Shown piece by piece: positions 17,965 through 25,765 of a stretch of DNA of 64,000 nt (position 1 is the stretch's first letter; each line of letters starts with the position of its first letter). Origin of the DNA: Achromobacter sp. B7 (GTDB lineage: Bacteria; Pseudomonadota; Gammaproteobacteria; Burkholderiales; Burkholderiaceae_B). Location of the stretch: positions 1,736,001-1,800,000 of the forward strand of contig NZ_CP032084.1 in the NCBI RefSeq assembly GCF_003600685.1. Reading direction: 5' to 3'. The notes beneath the pieces are model-generated. The model made no database searches and had not been told where the DNA came from. It worked only from the letters and a program-made list of their open reading frames with translations. The translations under genes were made by a program, and so were the position numbers.

Positions 17965-18873
17965 TCACGTGGCCGGGGCAAACAGTTCGGAAAGCTTCAG
18001 TTGCCGGATCAGTTGCGCGGTGGCGGTGGCCAGGCGTGTGGCGGGACGGTGGCGGGCGCTGGCCAGCACCAGGTTGTTGGTGATGCGGGGCGAGCCGATA
18101 TCCGATAGGGACAGGGCGTGCTCGGCGGCAGGTCCGCGCGCGGCCGAGCGCGGCAGGATGGCGTACGCGTCGCCTTGCGCCGCCAGTTCCACAATGGTCT
18201 GCACGGCGTCGACCTCGGCCGCCACCTTCAGGCGCACGCCTTGCGCGCGGCACACGCTTTCCACCAGGGTCCGGATCGCGTTGGGCAGGCTGGGCAGCAC
18301 CAGCGGATAGTCGCCCAGCTGCGCCACGGCAACGCGGGCGGGCAGGGGCGGTTGATGGCCGGCGGCAGCGGCCAGCACCAGGTCTTCACGGAACAGCGAT
18401 TCATACGCAAGCTGGGGCGAGGGCGCGGGATCGTAAAGCAGGGCCAGATCGACCCGGCCGGCCAAGAGCCATTCCCGCACCTGGGCGCTAAGGCCCTCGG
18501 CCACTGCAATGGACGCCTCTGGAAAGCCCCGCCGAAACGCCTGCACCAAGGGTGGCGTCAACACGCGCGCAATGCGCGGGGGCAGGCCCACCACCACCTT
18601 GCCGGTTGGCGTGGCGCGCAGCGTTTGCAGGTCTTCCTTGGCGCGTTCGGCCAGCGTCAGCAGCGCGCGCGCATGTTCCAGAAAGCGCAGTCCGGCCTCG
18701 GTGGGTTCGGCGCCGCGGCCGTTGCGGTAGAGCAGATGCTGGCCCAGCTCCAGTTCCAGCAGCCGTACCTGCCGGCTGAGGGTGGGCTGGGCAACGTCCA
18801 GCAACTCGGCCGCGCGCGAAAAGCTGCGCCGCTCGGCGACGCTGACGAAATATTCGATCTGCTTTAAATCCAC
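17965..18873 (-). CDS. LysR-family transcriptional regulator
   Basis: A 302-residue LysR regulator. The N-terminal winged helix (about 1-60) has the usual S-F-S-R-A-A-E-L-L-D-V-A-Q-P-T-L-S-R-Q recognition segment, followed by a linker helix and a two-lobed ligand domain (about 90-295). It is divergent from the LigI-like hydrolase gene with about 108 bases between start codons, and a clear inverted repeat lies in that gap, so it very likely controls the catabolic operon on its right and its own gene. The co-inducer is probably a substrate or intermediate of that operon; not identifiable here. Confidence 0.92.
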   Translation of the reverse strand: MDLKQIEYFVSVAERRSFSRAAELLDVAQPTLSRQVRLLELELGQHLLYRNGRGAEPTEAGLRFLEHARALLTLAERAKEDLQTLRATPTGKVVVGLPPRIARVLTPPLVQAFRRGFPEASIAVAEGLSAQVREWLLAGRVDLALLYDPAPSPQLAYESLFREDLVLAAAAGHQPPLPARVAVAQLGDYPLVLPSLPNAIRTLVESVCRAQGVRLKVAAEVDAVQTIVELAAQGDAYAILPRSAARGPAAEHALSLSDIGSPRITNNLVLASARHRPATRLATATAQLIRQLKLSELFAPAT

Positions 18874-18901
18874 GATGCGCCCGCGCTGTTATGTATATGT
18901 T

Positions 18902-18925
18902 CTATATCTGAAATCAAAGATATAG
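18902..18925. promoter_or_regulatory. Likely LysR operator
   Basis: CTATATC and GATATAG form a perfect seven-base inverted repeat with a ten-base spacer, containing the ATC-n9-GAT form of a LysR box. It lies between the divergent regulator and operon. Confidence 0.6.
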
Positions 18926-18981
18926 CATTGTTAGTCGGCTCGCAATCCGCGAGGATGTCGTTTTCCCAGCAGGAACCGACT

Positions 18982-19848
18982 GTGCCTGATTGCCGCCCAC
19001 CGCTTGCGTCCCCGTCCCGTCCGCGCCACGCCATGCCGCCCGGCGCCTGCGACGCGCATTGCCATGTCTTCGGGCCCGGCAACGTGTTTCCCTATGCCGA
19101 GGGCCGTTCCTACACGCCGCCCGATGCGCCCTATGCCGCCATGGCCGCGCTGCATGCGCACCTGGGCATCGAGCGCGCCGTGGTGGTGCAGGCCAACTGC
19201 CACGGCTCGGACCATAGCGCGCTGCTGGATGCGCTGGCGCAAAGCGGTGGCCGCTATCGCGGCGTGGCGTTGCTGGGCGCGGATGCCACGGCGGTGCGTG
19301 TCCGGCAACTGCACGACGGCGGCGTGCGCGCCGCGCGCTTCAACTTCGTGCCGCACCTGGGCGGCGCGCCGAACCCGGCCGTGTTCGACCACGTGGTGGC
19401 GCTGATTGCGCCGCTGGGCTGGCATCTGTGCCTGCATGTGGACGGCGCGATGCTGCCCGAACTGCTGCCGCGCCTGTTGGCATTGCCCGTGCCTTTCGTG
19501 GTGGATCACATGGGCCGATTGAAGGCGGCCGACGGCCTGGATTCGCCCGCGATGCGCGCATTGCTGTCGTTGGCCGATGTGCCGCAGGCCTGGGTCAAGG
19601 TGTCGGGCATCGACCGCATCGCGTCCGGCAAGCGCCCGTTTGCCCAAGGCATACCCTTTGTGAGCGCGTTGGTGCAGGCCATGCCCGATCGTTGCCTGTG
19701 GGGCACCGACTGGCCACATCCCAACGTGGCGGGCGATATGCCCGATGACGGCGAGCTGGTGGATACCTTCTTTCAGGCCTGCCCCGATGCCGCCGTACGC
19801 CAGCGGGTGCTGGTGGACAACCCCGCAAAGCTGTACGGATTCGCGTAG
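18982..19848 (+). CDS. Amidohydrolase, 2-pyrone-4,6-dicarboxylate hydrolase (LigI)-like
   Basis: A 288-residue TIM-barrel metal-dependent hydrolase of the amidohydrolase-2 family. It shows D-A-H-C-H-V-F-G-P near 24-32 (H26/H28), V-V-D-H-M-G-R near 172-178 and a C-terminal G-T-D-W-P-H-P with the catalytic aspartate. This pattern is that of LigI, which opens the lactone ring of 2-pyrone-4,6-dicarboxylate, and of related sulfomuconolactone hydrolases. I chose GTG at 18982 (AGGAA six bases before) over ATG at 18955. It is first in the LysR-linked operon. The real substrate is not shown by the sequence. Confidence 0.8.
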   Translation: MPDCRPPLASPSRPRHAMPPGACDAHCHVFGPGNVFPYAEGRSYTPPDAPYAAMAALHAHLGIERAVVVQANCHGSDHSALLDALAQSGGRYRGVALLGADATAVRVRQLHDGGVRAARFNFVPHLGGAPNPAVFDHVVALIAPLGWHLCLHVDGAMLPELLPRLLALPVPFVVDHMGRLKAADGLDSPAMRALLSLADVPQAWVKVSGIDRIASGKRPFAQGIPFVSALVQAMPDRCLWGTDWPHPNVAGDMPDDGELVDTFFQACPDAAVRQRVLVDNPAKLYGFA

Positions 19849-19900
19849 ACACCCGACGTTGCGCGTCGCTTAAAAAAATTCGATTCAACGAGGAGACACC

Positions 19901-20854
19901 ATGTTCAAGAAATTGCTTTCGGCCACCGTGCTGAGTCTGTCCGCTTTCGGCGCGGCCCATGCCGACGGCCCGGTGCGCCTGATCATTGCGTTCCCGCCCG
20001 GCGGGCCGGTGGACCTGGTCGGACGCGTGCTGGCCGAACAGCTGGGCAAAGAGCTCAAGCAAAACGTTATTGTCGAAAACAAGGCGGGCGCCAATGGCAA
20101 CATCGCGGCCGCCTATGTGGCCAAGGCGCCGGGCGATGGCTCGGTGCTGTTCCTGACCAGCGTGGGCGCGGTGGCGATCAGCCCGGCGCTGTACAAAGAC
20201 CTGCCGTACGACCCCGTGCGCGACTTTGCGCCGGTGTCCAAGGTGGTCAACAACGCCACGGTGTTCGTGGTGAACCCGTCCAACCCGGCTAGCGACGCGG
20301 CGGACTTCGTGAAGAAGTCGCAGGCGGCGTCGCAATCCGTGGCGATCGGCTCGTCGGGCATTGGCAGCATTCCGCACCTGACGATGGAAATGTTCGCCGA
20401 CGCCAGCAAGGCCAACGTGCTGCATGTGCCGTACAAGGGGGCCGCGCCGGTCATCAATGATGTGATGGGCAACCAGGTGTCGGGCTTCTTCGGCGACGTG
20501 CCCGGCCTGATCGGCCATATCCAGGGCGGCAAGCTCAAGGCCTTGGGCATCGCCGCGCCCACGCGCCACCCGCTGCTGCCCGATGTGAAGACCTTGGCCG
20601 AACAGGGCATTGCCGGCGTGGAATCGAATAACTGGTACGGCATCGTCGCGCCTGCCTCCACGCCCGCCGCCACTGTCGACAAGCTGAATCAGGCGGTGCG
20701 CGCCGCCTTAGGCAATGAAGCCGTGCGCGCCAAGCTGGAGAAGTTTGGTGCCCAGGCAGCGCCCAGCTCGCCGCAGGAACTGGCCGCGCTGATCGCGTCC
20801 GACCGCGACAAGTGGACCGCGCTGATCCAGCGCAAGAACATCCGTCCGGAGTAA
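19901..20854 (+). CDS. Bug/TctC-family periplasmic binding protein
   Basis: A 317-residue solute-binding protein with a cleavable signal peptide (about 1-21, ending A-H-A) and the Bug fold: R-L-I-I-A-F-P-P-G-G-P-V-D near 25-37, V-E-N-K-A-G-A-N-G-N near 57-66, H-V-P-Y-K-G near 177-182. Bug proteins bind small carboxylates and related solutes in the periplasm. No tctA or tctB membrane genes are nearby, as is common for Bordetella-type genomes with many orphan Bug genes. GAGGAGA precedes the ATG. Being between a lactone-type hydrolase and small catabolic enzymes suggests it captures their substrate. Confidence 0.92.
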   Translation: MFKKLLSATVLSLSAFGAAHADGPVRLIIAFPPGGPVDLVGRVLAEQLGKELKQNVIVENKAGANGNIAAAYVAKAPGDGSVLFLTSVGAVAISPALYKDLPYDPVRDFAPVSKVVNNATVFVVNPSNPASDAADFVKKSQAASQSVAIGSSGIGSIPHLTMEMFADASKANVLHVPYKGAAPVINDVMGNQVSGFFGDVPGLIGHIQGGKLKALGIAAPTRHPLLPDVKTLAEQGIAGVESNNWYGIVAPASTPAATVDKLNQAVRAALGNEAVRAKLEKFGAQAAPSSPQELAALIASDRDKWTALIQRKNIRPE

Positions 20855-20856
20855 GC

Positions 20857-21387
20857 ATGAGCGCCAGCCGAGTCACCCCCGTTGTCCCGGGCACCCGCCA
20901 GGAACTGGCTGCGATCGAGGCGCGTATCAGCGCCGCGCGCGGCCGGATCTCGCCGCTATACCAGGTGCTGCTGAACAGCCCCGCCGTCGTGGATGGCTGG
21001 GAAGCCATGCTGACCGCCATCCGCCAGAAGACGTCCCTGTCGCCGCGTCTGCGTGAACTGATCATCTTGCGCGTAGCGACCCTGAACAACGCGCCCTACG
21101 AATTTGACGCGCATGTGCCGCACGCCTTGGCGGGCGGCATGCCGCAGGAGGTGATCGACGCCTTGCGCTCCAACCCGGCGCCGCAAGATGTGCAAGGGCT
21201 GGCCCCCGGCGAAGCCGAGGTGCTGGCGTTGACCGACGCCATGACGCGCGACATCGAGGTACCCGACGCGGTGTTCGCGCCCGTGCGAGCACGCTACGAT
21301 GACGCGCAACTGGTCGAGCTGGCCGCCACCGTGGGCGCGTACAACATGGTGTCGCGCTTCCTGGTGGCGCTACGCGTCGGACATTGA
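20857..21387 (+). CDS. Carboxymuconolactone decarboxylase/AhpD-family protein
   Basis: A 176-residue all-helical protein of the CMD/AhpD family. It shows S-P-R-L-R-E-L-I-I-L-R-V near 59-70, then N-A-P-Y-E-F-D-A-H-V near 74-83 and a second-half A-T-V-G-A-Y-N-M-V near 158-166. The AhpD peroxidase C-x-x-C is absent, so it fits better with the decarboxylase/isomerase-like members. It starts two bases after the Bug gene and its stop overlaps the ribosome site of the next gene. A role in processing a ring-cleavage product is inferred from context. Confidence 0.82.
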   Translation: MSASRVTPVVPGTRQELAAIEARISAARGRISPLYQVLLNSPAVVDGWEAMLTAIRQKTSLSPRLRELIILRVATLNNAPYEFDAHVPHALAGGMPQEVIDALRSNPAPQDVQGLAPGEAEVLALTDAMTRDIEVPDAVFAPVRARYDDAQLVELAATVGAYNMVSRFLVALRVGH

Positions 21388-21398
21388 AGGAGATGACA

Positions 21399-21962
21399 GT
21401 GCAGGAATCCGTATTGCTGGTGTCGCTGGGCGAACGCTTTGACAAGGCCCGCGCGGCCGACATGGCAGAGCGTCTGACGGCCGGGCTGGACAAGGTTGAG
21501 GTCAGCGCGTTTGCCGCGGTTGAAGAGGCGGACACGTATGTGTACCTGCGCGGCACGAGCCACGCGCTGGCCGAAATCCAGGCGCGTCTGGCCGAAAGCT
21601 TCCCTGGCGCTCGCGCCCGCGTGTTGCATCAAACGCTGGACCTGCCGGGGGCGTCGGCAGGCCAGGACGCGCCGTGGCACTACATCGTTGAAACCGATGT
21701 GCTGCCCGAGGCCGAGCAGGACTTGAACGCCTGGTATGACCAGGAACATCTGCCGGGGCTGGCGTCCGTGCCCGGCACGGTGCGCGCGATGCGCTTTGAA
21801 TGTCGCGATGAATCACCGCGATACCTGGCGTGCTACGACTTGCACACCCGCGAAACCTTCGGCAGCGCGCCGTGGCTGGCCGTGCGCGCCACCGACTGGA
21901 GCAGCCGCGTGCGGCCTTCGTTTCGCAACACGCGCCGCACGATGTTCAAGAAAATCCTGTGA
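21399..21962 (+). CDS. Small dimeric alpha/beta-barrel-like protein (function unknown)
   Basis: A 187-residue soluble protein that I cannot assign to a named enzyme. Two similar halves seem to be present; the C-terminal half has L-N-A-W-Y-D-Q-E-H-L-P near 107-117, the pattern of EthD-like dimeric alpha/beta-barrel proteins, where the His-rich loop often contacts substrate. The start is most likely GTG at 21399, six bases after AAGGAG; the ATG at 21393 is too close to that site. It overlaps nothing but follows the CMD gene by 11 bases, so it belongs to the same operon. A role in the pathway is inferred. Confidence 0.7.
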   Translation: MQESVLLVSLGERFDKARAADMAERLTAGLDKVEVSAFAAVEEADTYVYLRGTSHALAEIQARLAESFPGARARVLHQTLDLPGASAGQDAPWHYIVETDVLPEAEQDLNAWYDQEHLPGLASVPGTVRAMRFECRDESPRYLACYDLHTRETFGSAPWLAVRATDWSSRVRPSFRNTRRTMFKKIL

Positions 21963-21996
21963 CGGCGGGCCGGCGATGGGCCGGCAAGGAGGCATG

Positions 21997-22848
21997 ATGA
22001 AAATGAAACAGCTGCTGACGGGGCTGACGATCGGCTGCGCGATCGTGGCGTCGACGCCTGTGCTGGCGGATGCACCCAAACGCGTCAATGTGCTGGTCGG
22101 CAACGGCGCGTCGATTGAAGTGCTGGACCAGGGGCAGGGGCCCGCGCTGGTGCTGCTGCCGTCACGGGGACGCGGCGCGCAGGATTTCGACGAACTGGCC
22201 GAACGCTTCGTGCAAGCGGGCTATCGCGTGCTGCGTCCGCAGCCGCGCGGCATCGGCGGCAGTACCGGGCCGATGTCGGGCATCACGCTGCATGATCTGG
22301 CGGACGACCAGGCCGCCGTGATTCGCACCGTGGCGCGCCAACCGGTGGTGATGGTGGGCCATGCCTTCGGCAACTGGGTGGCGCGCGCCACGGGCGTCGA
22401 CCACCCCGAGCTGGTGCGTGGCGTGGTGATTGTGGCGGCGGCGGCCAAGCAATATCCCAAGGGTCTGAGCGAACACGTGGATCGCAGCGCCGAACTGTCG
22501 TTGCCCGACGCCGAACGCCTGAAGTCGATCCAGTACGCGTTCTTTGCGCCCGGCAACGACGCGCGCGTCTGGTTGAACGGCTGGTACCCGGACGTCAGCG
22601 AGAGCCAGCGCCTGGCCGGCAAGGCCACGCGCCAGTCCGATTGGTGGTCGGGCGGGGCCAAGCCGTTGCTAGACCTGCAAGCGGAGCTGGATCTGTTCAA
22701 GCCGCCGGCTACGCGCAACGAAATCCGCGATGAGTTCGGTGACCGCGTGTCCGTCGTCGTGGTTCCCGGCGCGGGCCACGCGTTGGTGCCCGAAAAGCCC
22801 CAGGCGGTGGTGGACGCCATTGCGGCGTGGGAACGTACGCTGCGTTGA
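21997..22848 (+). CDS. Exported alpha/beta-hydrolase-fold protein lacking the nucleophile serine
   Basis: A 283-residue protein with a signal peptide (about 1-25, ending V-L-A-D-A) and an alpha/beta-hydrolase fold: G-P-A-L-V-L-L-P-S-R-G-R-G near 48-60, R-P-Q-P-R-G-I-G-G-S near 80-89 and the C-terminal G-A-G-H-A-L histidine. The nucleophile elbow, however, reads G121-H-A123-F-G125, with Ala where Ser, Asp or Cys is expected. It is last in the LysR-linked operon and would act in the periplasm. ATG at 21997 is four bases after AAGGAGG; one at 22003 is also possible. It may not be a classical hydrolase. Confidence 0.82.
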   Translation: MKMKQLLTGLTIGCAIVASTPVLADAPKRVNVLVGNGASIEVLDQGQGPALVLLPSRGRGAQDFDELAERFVQAGYRVLRPQPRGIGGSTGPMSGITLHDLADDQAAVIRTVARQPVVMVGHAFGNWVARATGVDHPELVRGVVIVAAAAKQYPKGLSEHVDRSAELSLPDAERLKSIQYAFFAPGNDARVWLNGWYPDVSESQRLAGKATRQSDWWSGGAKPLLDLQAELDLFKPPATRNEIRDEFGDRVSVVVVPGAGHALVPEKPQAVVDAIAAWERTLR

Positions 22849-22927
22849 TTGTGGTGTATTGAATGCGGCGCGGGCCGGCCACGGAACCCCAGCCGTCGCA
22901 TTGCCGCCAAAGCAGCCCAAATGAAAA

Positions 22928-22955
22928 GGCCTGGATATCCGAAGATATCCAGGCC
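22928..22955. terminator. Terminator between the LysR-linked operon and argF
   Basis: GGCCTGGATATC pairs perfectly with GATATCCAGGCC (12 pairs) around a CGAA loop, bordered by AAAA and CCTTT. Serves both convergent operons, best for argF. Confidence 0.85.
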
Positions 22956-22975
22956 CTTTGCGCTTCCCGGCAGGC

Positions 22976-23917
22976 TTAGTTGATCTGGCCCAGCAGCAGG
23001 AATTCCATCAATGCCTTTTGCACGTGCAGGCGGTTTTCGGCTTCGTCCCAGACCACGCTTTGCGGCCCGTCGATGACTTCGCCGGTAACTTCCTCGCCAC
23101 GGTGGGCGGGCAGGCAGTGCATGAACACGGCTTCGGGGTCGGCGGCCGCCATCATTTCAGCGTCAACGCACCAGTCGGCAAACGCCGCGCGGCGCTCTTC
23201 GTTTTCGGCTTCGTAGCCCATGCTGGTCCACACGTCGGTCGTGACCAGGTGCGCGCCCTGGCACGCCTGCATGGGGTCCTTGAACTGGCGCAGCACCTTG
23301 TCCGACGGCGAGCCGATGCGCGAGGCTTCAAGTTCGTAGCCCGCGGGCGTGGACACGTGCAGCGTAAAACCCAGCATCTCGGCTGCGTGCAGCCAGGTGT
23401 ATGCCATGTTGTTGGCATCGCCCACCCAGGCCACCGTCTTGCCCGCGATGGGGCCGCGATGTTCGATGTAGGTGAAGATATCGGCCAGGATCTGGCAGGG
23501 GTGGAATTCGTTGGTCAGGCCGTTGATGACCGGCACGCGCGAATGCGACGCAAAGCGCTCGATGCGGGTCTGCTCGAACGTACGGATCATGACGATGTCG
23601 ACCATGCGCGAGATGACGCGCGCCGTGTCTTCGATGGGCTCGGAGCGGCCCAGCTGCGAATCGTTGGAGGTCAGGTTGATGACCGAGCCGCCCATCTGGT
23701 ACATGCCGGCCTCGAACGAGACGCGGGTGCGGGTGCTGGCCTTTTCAAACACCATCGCCAGCGTGCGGTCGTGCAGCGGCATATGGGGTTCGTAGCGCTT
23801 GAACTTTTCCTTGATCAGGCGCGCGCGGTCCAGCACGTAGGCGATTTCAGCGGAAGAGAAATCCTTGAACTGGAGAAAATGCCGCAACGGGCCGTTTTGA
23901 GTCGTGGGAGGAGTCAT
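22976..23917 (-). CDS. argF: Ornithine carbamoyltransferase
   Basis: A 313-residue anabolic OTCase, which makes citrulline from ornithine and carbamoyl phosphate. The carbamoyl-phosphate loop S-T-R-T-R is at 61-65, H-P-C-Q near 141-144, and the ornithine motif H-C-L-P-A-H-R-G-E-E-V near 269-279. Length matches the ~305-residue family. Two starts are possible: 23917 (MTPPTTQNGP) and 23935, 18 bases upstream; neither has a strong ribosome site. It is 56 bases downstream of argD in the same direction, so the two form an arginine operon. Confidence 0.95.
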   Translation of the reverse strand: MTPPTTQNGPLRHFLQFKDFSSAEIAYVLDRARLIKEKFKRYEPHMPLHDRTLAMVFEKASTRTRVSFEAGMYQMGGSVINLTSNDSQLGRSEPIEDTARVISRMVDIVMIRTFEQTRIERFASHSRVPVINGLTNEFHPCQILADIFTYIEHRGPIAGKTVAWVGDANNMAYTWLHAAEMLGFTLHVSTPAGYELEASRIGSPSDKVLRQFKDPMQACQGAHLVTTDVWTSMGYEAENEERRAAFADWCVDAEMMAAADPEAVFMHCLPAHRGEEVTGEVIDGPQSVVWDEAENRLHVQKALMEFLLLGQIN

Positions 23918-23973
23918 GGTGTTGTCGCAGGTCATTGAGCCCGGCCGGGCTGGTGGCCCGGTCGGTACGTTGA

Positions 23974-25155
23974 TTATGGTTTTTCGGACAGGAAGCGTTG
24001 GATGAGCGGGACCAGGGTGGCGACGATCTGGTCCGCCTCTTGTTGGGTAAGGATCAGGGGCGGCAGCATGCGGATGACGCGGTCGCGCGTGACGTTGATG
24101 AGCAGGCCGGCTTCAAGGGCGTGCAGCACCAGCACGCCGCAGGGGCGCGCCAGTTCTATGCCCAGCATCAAGCCCCGCCCGCGCACTTCGGTAACGCCCG
24201 CCGTGTCTGCCAAGGCTTGCGCCAGGGCGTCCTTCAGGTAGGTGCCCACCGTGTGGGCGTTGTCCAGCAGCTTGTCGTCTTCCAGCGTGTCCAGCACGGC
24301 CAGGCCGGCGGCGCAGACCAGCGGCCCGCCGCCGAACGTGGTGCCATGGCTGCCGGGCGTGAACACCCCGGCGGCAGGCCCTGCGGCCAGCATCGCGCCA
24401 ATCGGCACGCCGCCCGCCAGCCCCTTGGCCAGCGTCATCACGTCAGGCTTGATGTCGGCCCATTGATGCGCGAACCACTTGCCGGTGCGGCCGATGCCGG
24501 ACTGCACTTCGTCGATCATCAGTAGCCAGCCGCGCTCGGTGCACAGCGCGCGCACCGCTTGCAGGTACGAGATGTCGGATGGGCGGATGCCGCCTTCGCC
24601 TTGCAGCACTTCAAGCAACACGGCGGTGGTGCGCGGCTCGGCGTCGCCCGCGGCGCGCACGGCGTCCAGGTCGTTATAGGGCACCTGGATGAAGCCGCTG
24701 GGCAGCGGTTCGAAGCCCTTGCGGGCCTTGTCGCTGCCCGTGGCCGCCAGCGTGGCCAGCGTGCGGCCATGCCAGGACGAATCCATGGTGATGATGTGGG
24801 CGTGCTTGTTGCCGCGCTGGTAGGCGTAGTAGCGGGCCAGCTTGATGGCCGCCTCGTTCGCTTCCGAGCCGCTGTTGCAAAACAGCGCTTCCTGCATGCC
24901 CGACAAAGCGCTCAGGCGGGCGGCAAGCGCGGCCTGCTGGGGAATTTCGTAGATGTTCGACGTGTGGATGATGCGCGCGGCCTGTTCGCTGATGGCCGCC
25001 ACCAGTTTCGGATGGGCGTGTCCCAGGCACGACACGCCGATGCCGGCCAGTGCGTCCAGGTATTTGCGCCCTTGGGCATCCCACAACCATGCGCCGTGGC
25101 CGTGCGTGAACGCAACCGGCAGGCGGGCATAGATATTGGCCAGAGGCGAGGTCAT
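23974..25155 (-). CDS. argD: Acetylornithine aminotransferase
   Basis: A 393-residue class III PLP aminotransferase. The cofactor lysine is K244 in T-L-A-K-G-L-A-G-G, with N-S-G-S-E-A-N-E near 94-101 binding phosphate and I-D-E-V-Q-S-G-I-G-R-T-G near 214-225 holding the PLP aspartate. It converts N-acetylglutamate semialdehyde to N-acetylornithine; such enzymes often also act in lysine synthesis or as catabolic AstC, but being next to argF favours ArgD. CAGGAGG is about eight bases before the ATG, a strong ribosome site. The leader contains a tandem 14-base repeat. Confidence 0.94.
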   Translation of the reverse strand: MTSPLANIYARLPVAFTHGHGAWLWDAQGRKYLDALAGIGVSCLGHAHPKLVAAISEQAARIIHTSNIYEIPQQAALAARLSALSGMQEALFCNSGSEANEAAIKLARYYAYQRGNKHAHIITMDSSWHGRTLATLAATGSDKARKGFEPLPSGFIQVPYNDLDAVRAAGDAEPRTTAVLLEVLQGEGGIRPSDISYLQAVRALCTERGWLLMIDEVQSGIGRTGKWFAHQWADIKPDVMTLAKGLAGGVPIGAMLAAGPAAGVFTPGSHGTTFGGGPLVCAAGLAVLDTLEDDKLLDNAHTVGTYLKDALAQALADTAGVTEVRGRGLMLGIELARPCGVLVLHALEAGLLINVTRDRVIRMLPPLILTQQEADQIVATLVPLIQRFLSEKP

Positions 25156-25179
25156 TGCGGATCCTCCTGGGGGATTACC

Positions 25180-25207
25180 AAAAAGCCGCCTTCAAAAAGC
25201 CGCCTTC
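25180..25207. repeat. Tandem 14-base duplication in the argD leader
   Basis: AAAAAGCCGCCTTC occurs twice back to back (25180-25193, 25194-25207), just upstream of the argD ribosome site on the reverse strand. Confidence 0.85.
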
Positions 25208-25354
25208 AATTCGATGGACCCCGGGCGAAGCGGGGCGGAATCGGCTTTTGGAAGAGGGCAAAGGATCAATCATATACAATTCGCGGCGCAGGGCGCATGT
25301 TTGATCACGCCGAAGATCCGGCTTTCGTGAAAGGCGCGCTGTAGTGAAGAACTC

Positions 25355-25645
25355 ATGGCAACTCGCGTCAGACAATTCGTAATTCATGGCGTTACCGAAA
25401 GCGGTAGCCGATTCCGCCCCAGCGATTGGGCGGAGCGGCTCGCTGGCGTAATGGCACAGTTCCGGCCCGCCGGCTGTGCTGGTAACCACCTCACTTATTC
25501 GCCCTATGTGCTGCCTGTCGTGATCGACGGCGTGCGCGGAATCGTGGTCGACCTGCGTTTGCGCGACCTGGAACCGCTGGCGTACAAGTTCGTGGTGGAT
25601 TTCGCTCGCGACAACAACCTCAAGACGGAAGAACGCGAAATCTAA
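25355..25645 (+). CDS. DUF3579 family protein
   Basis: A 96-residue soluble protein that I recognise as the betaproteobacterial DUF3579 family, from its opening (V-R-Q-F-V-I-H-G-V-T-E-S-G), the F-R-P-S-D-W-A-E-R-L-A-G motif near 20-31 and the S-P-Y-V-L-P-V near 49-55. No function is known for the family. It is divergent from argD-argF, 199 bases away, and ends in its own terminator. In this position it is often conserved next to arginine genes, but that is only context. Confidence 0.85.
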   Translation: MATRVRQFVIHGVTESGSRFRPSDWAERLAGVMAQFRPAGCAGNHLTYSPYVLPVVIDGVRGIVVDLRLRDLEPLAYKFVVDFARDNNLKTEEREI

Positions 25646-25656
25646 GTGCCCGAACG

Positions 25657-25683
25657 AAAAAGCGCCCCGACCGGGCGCTTTTC
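25657..25683. terminator. Intrinsic terminator after the DUF3579 gene
   Basis: AGCGCCC pairs with GGGCGCT around CGACC, with an A-run before and TTTTCT after. It also lies 83 bases beyond the end of the leftward gntR gene and could stop that transcript. Confidence 0.8.
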
Positions 25684-25765
25684 TCATTCGTGCCGGACCG
25701 GCACGCCCGAATGGGCGGGCCAGCGCCTACGCCGCGCCTGCGCGCGGCGAGGTCGGCCGCGCGGC

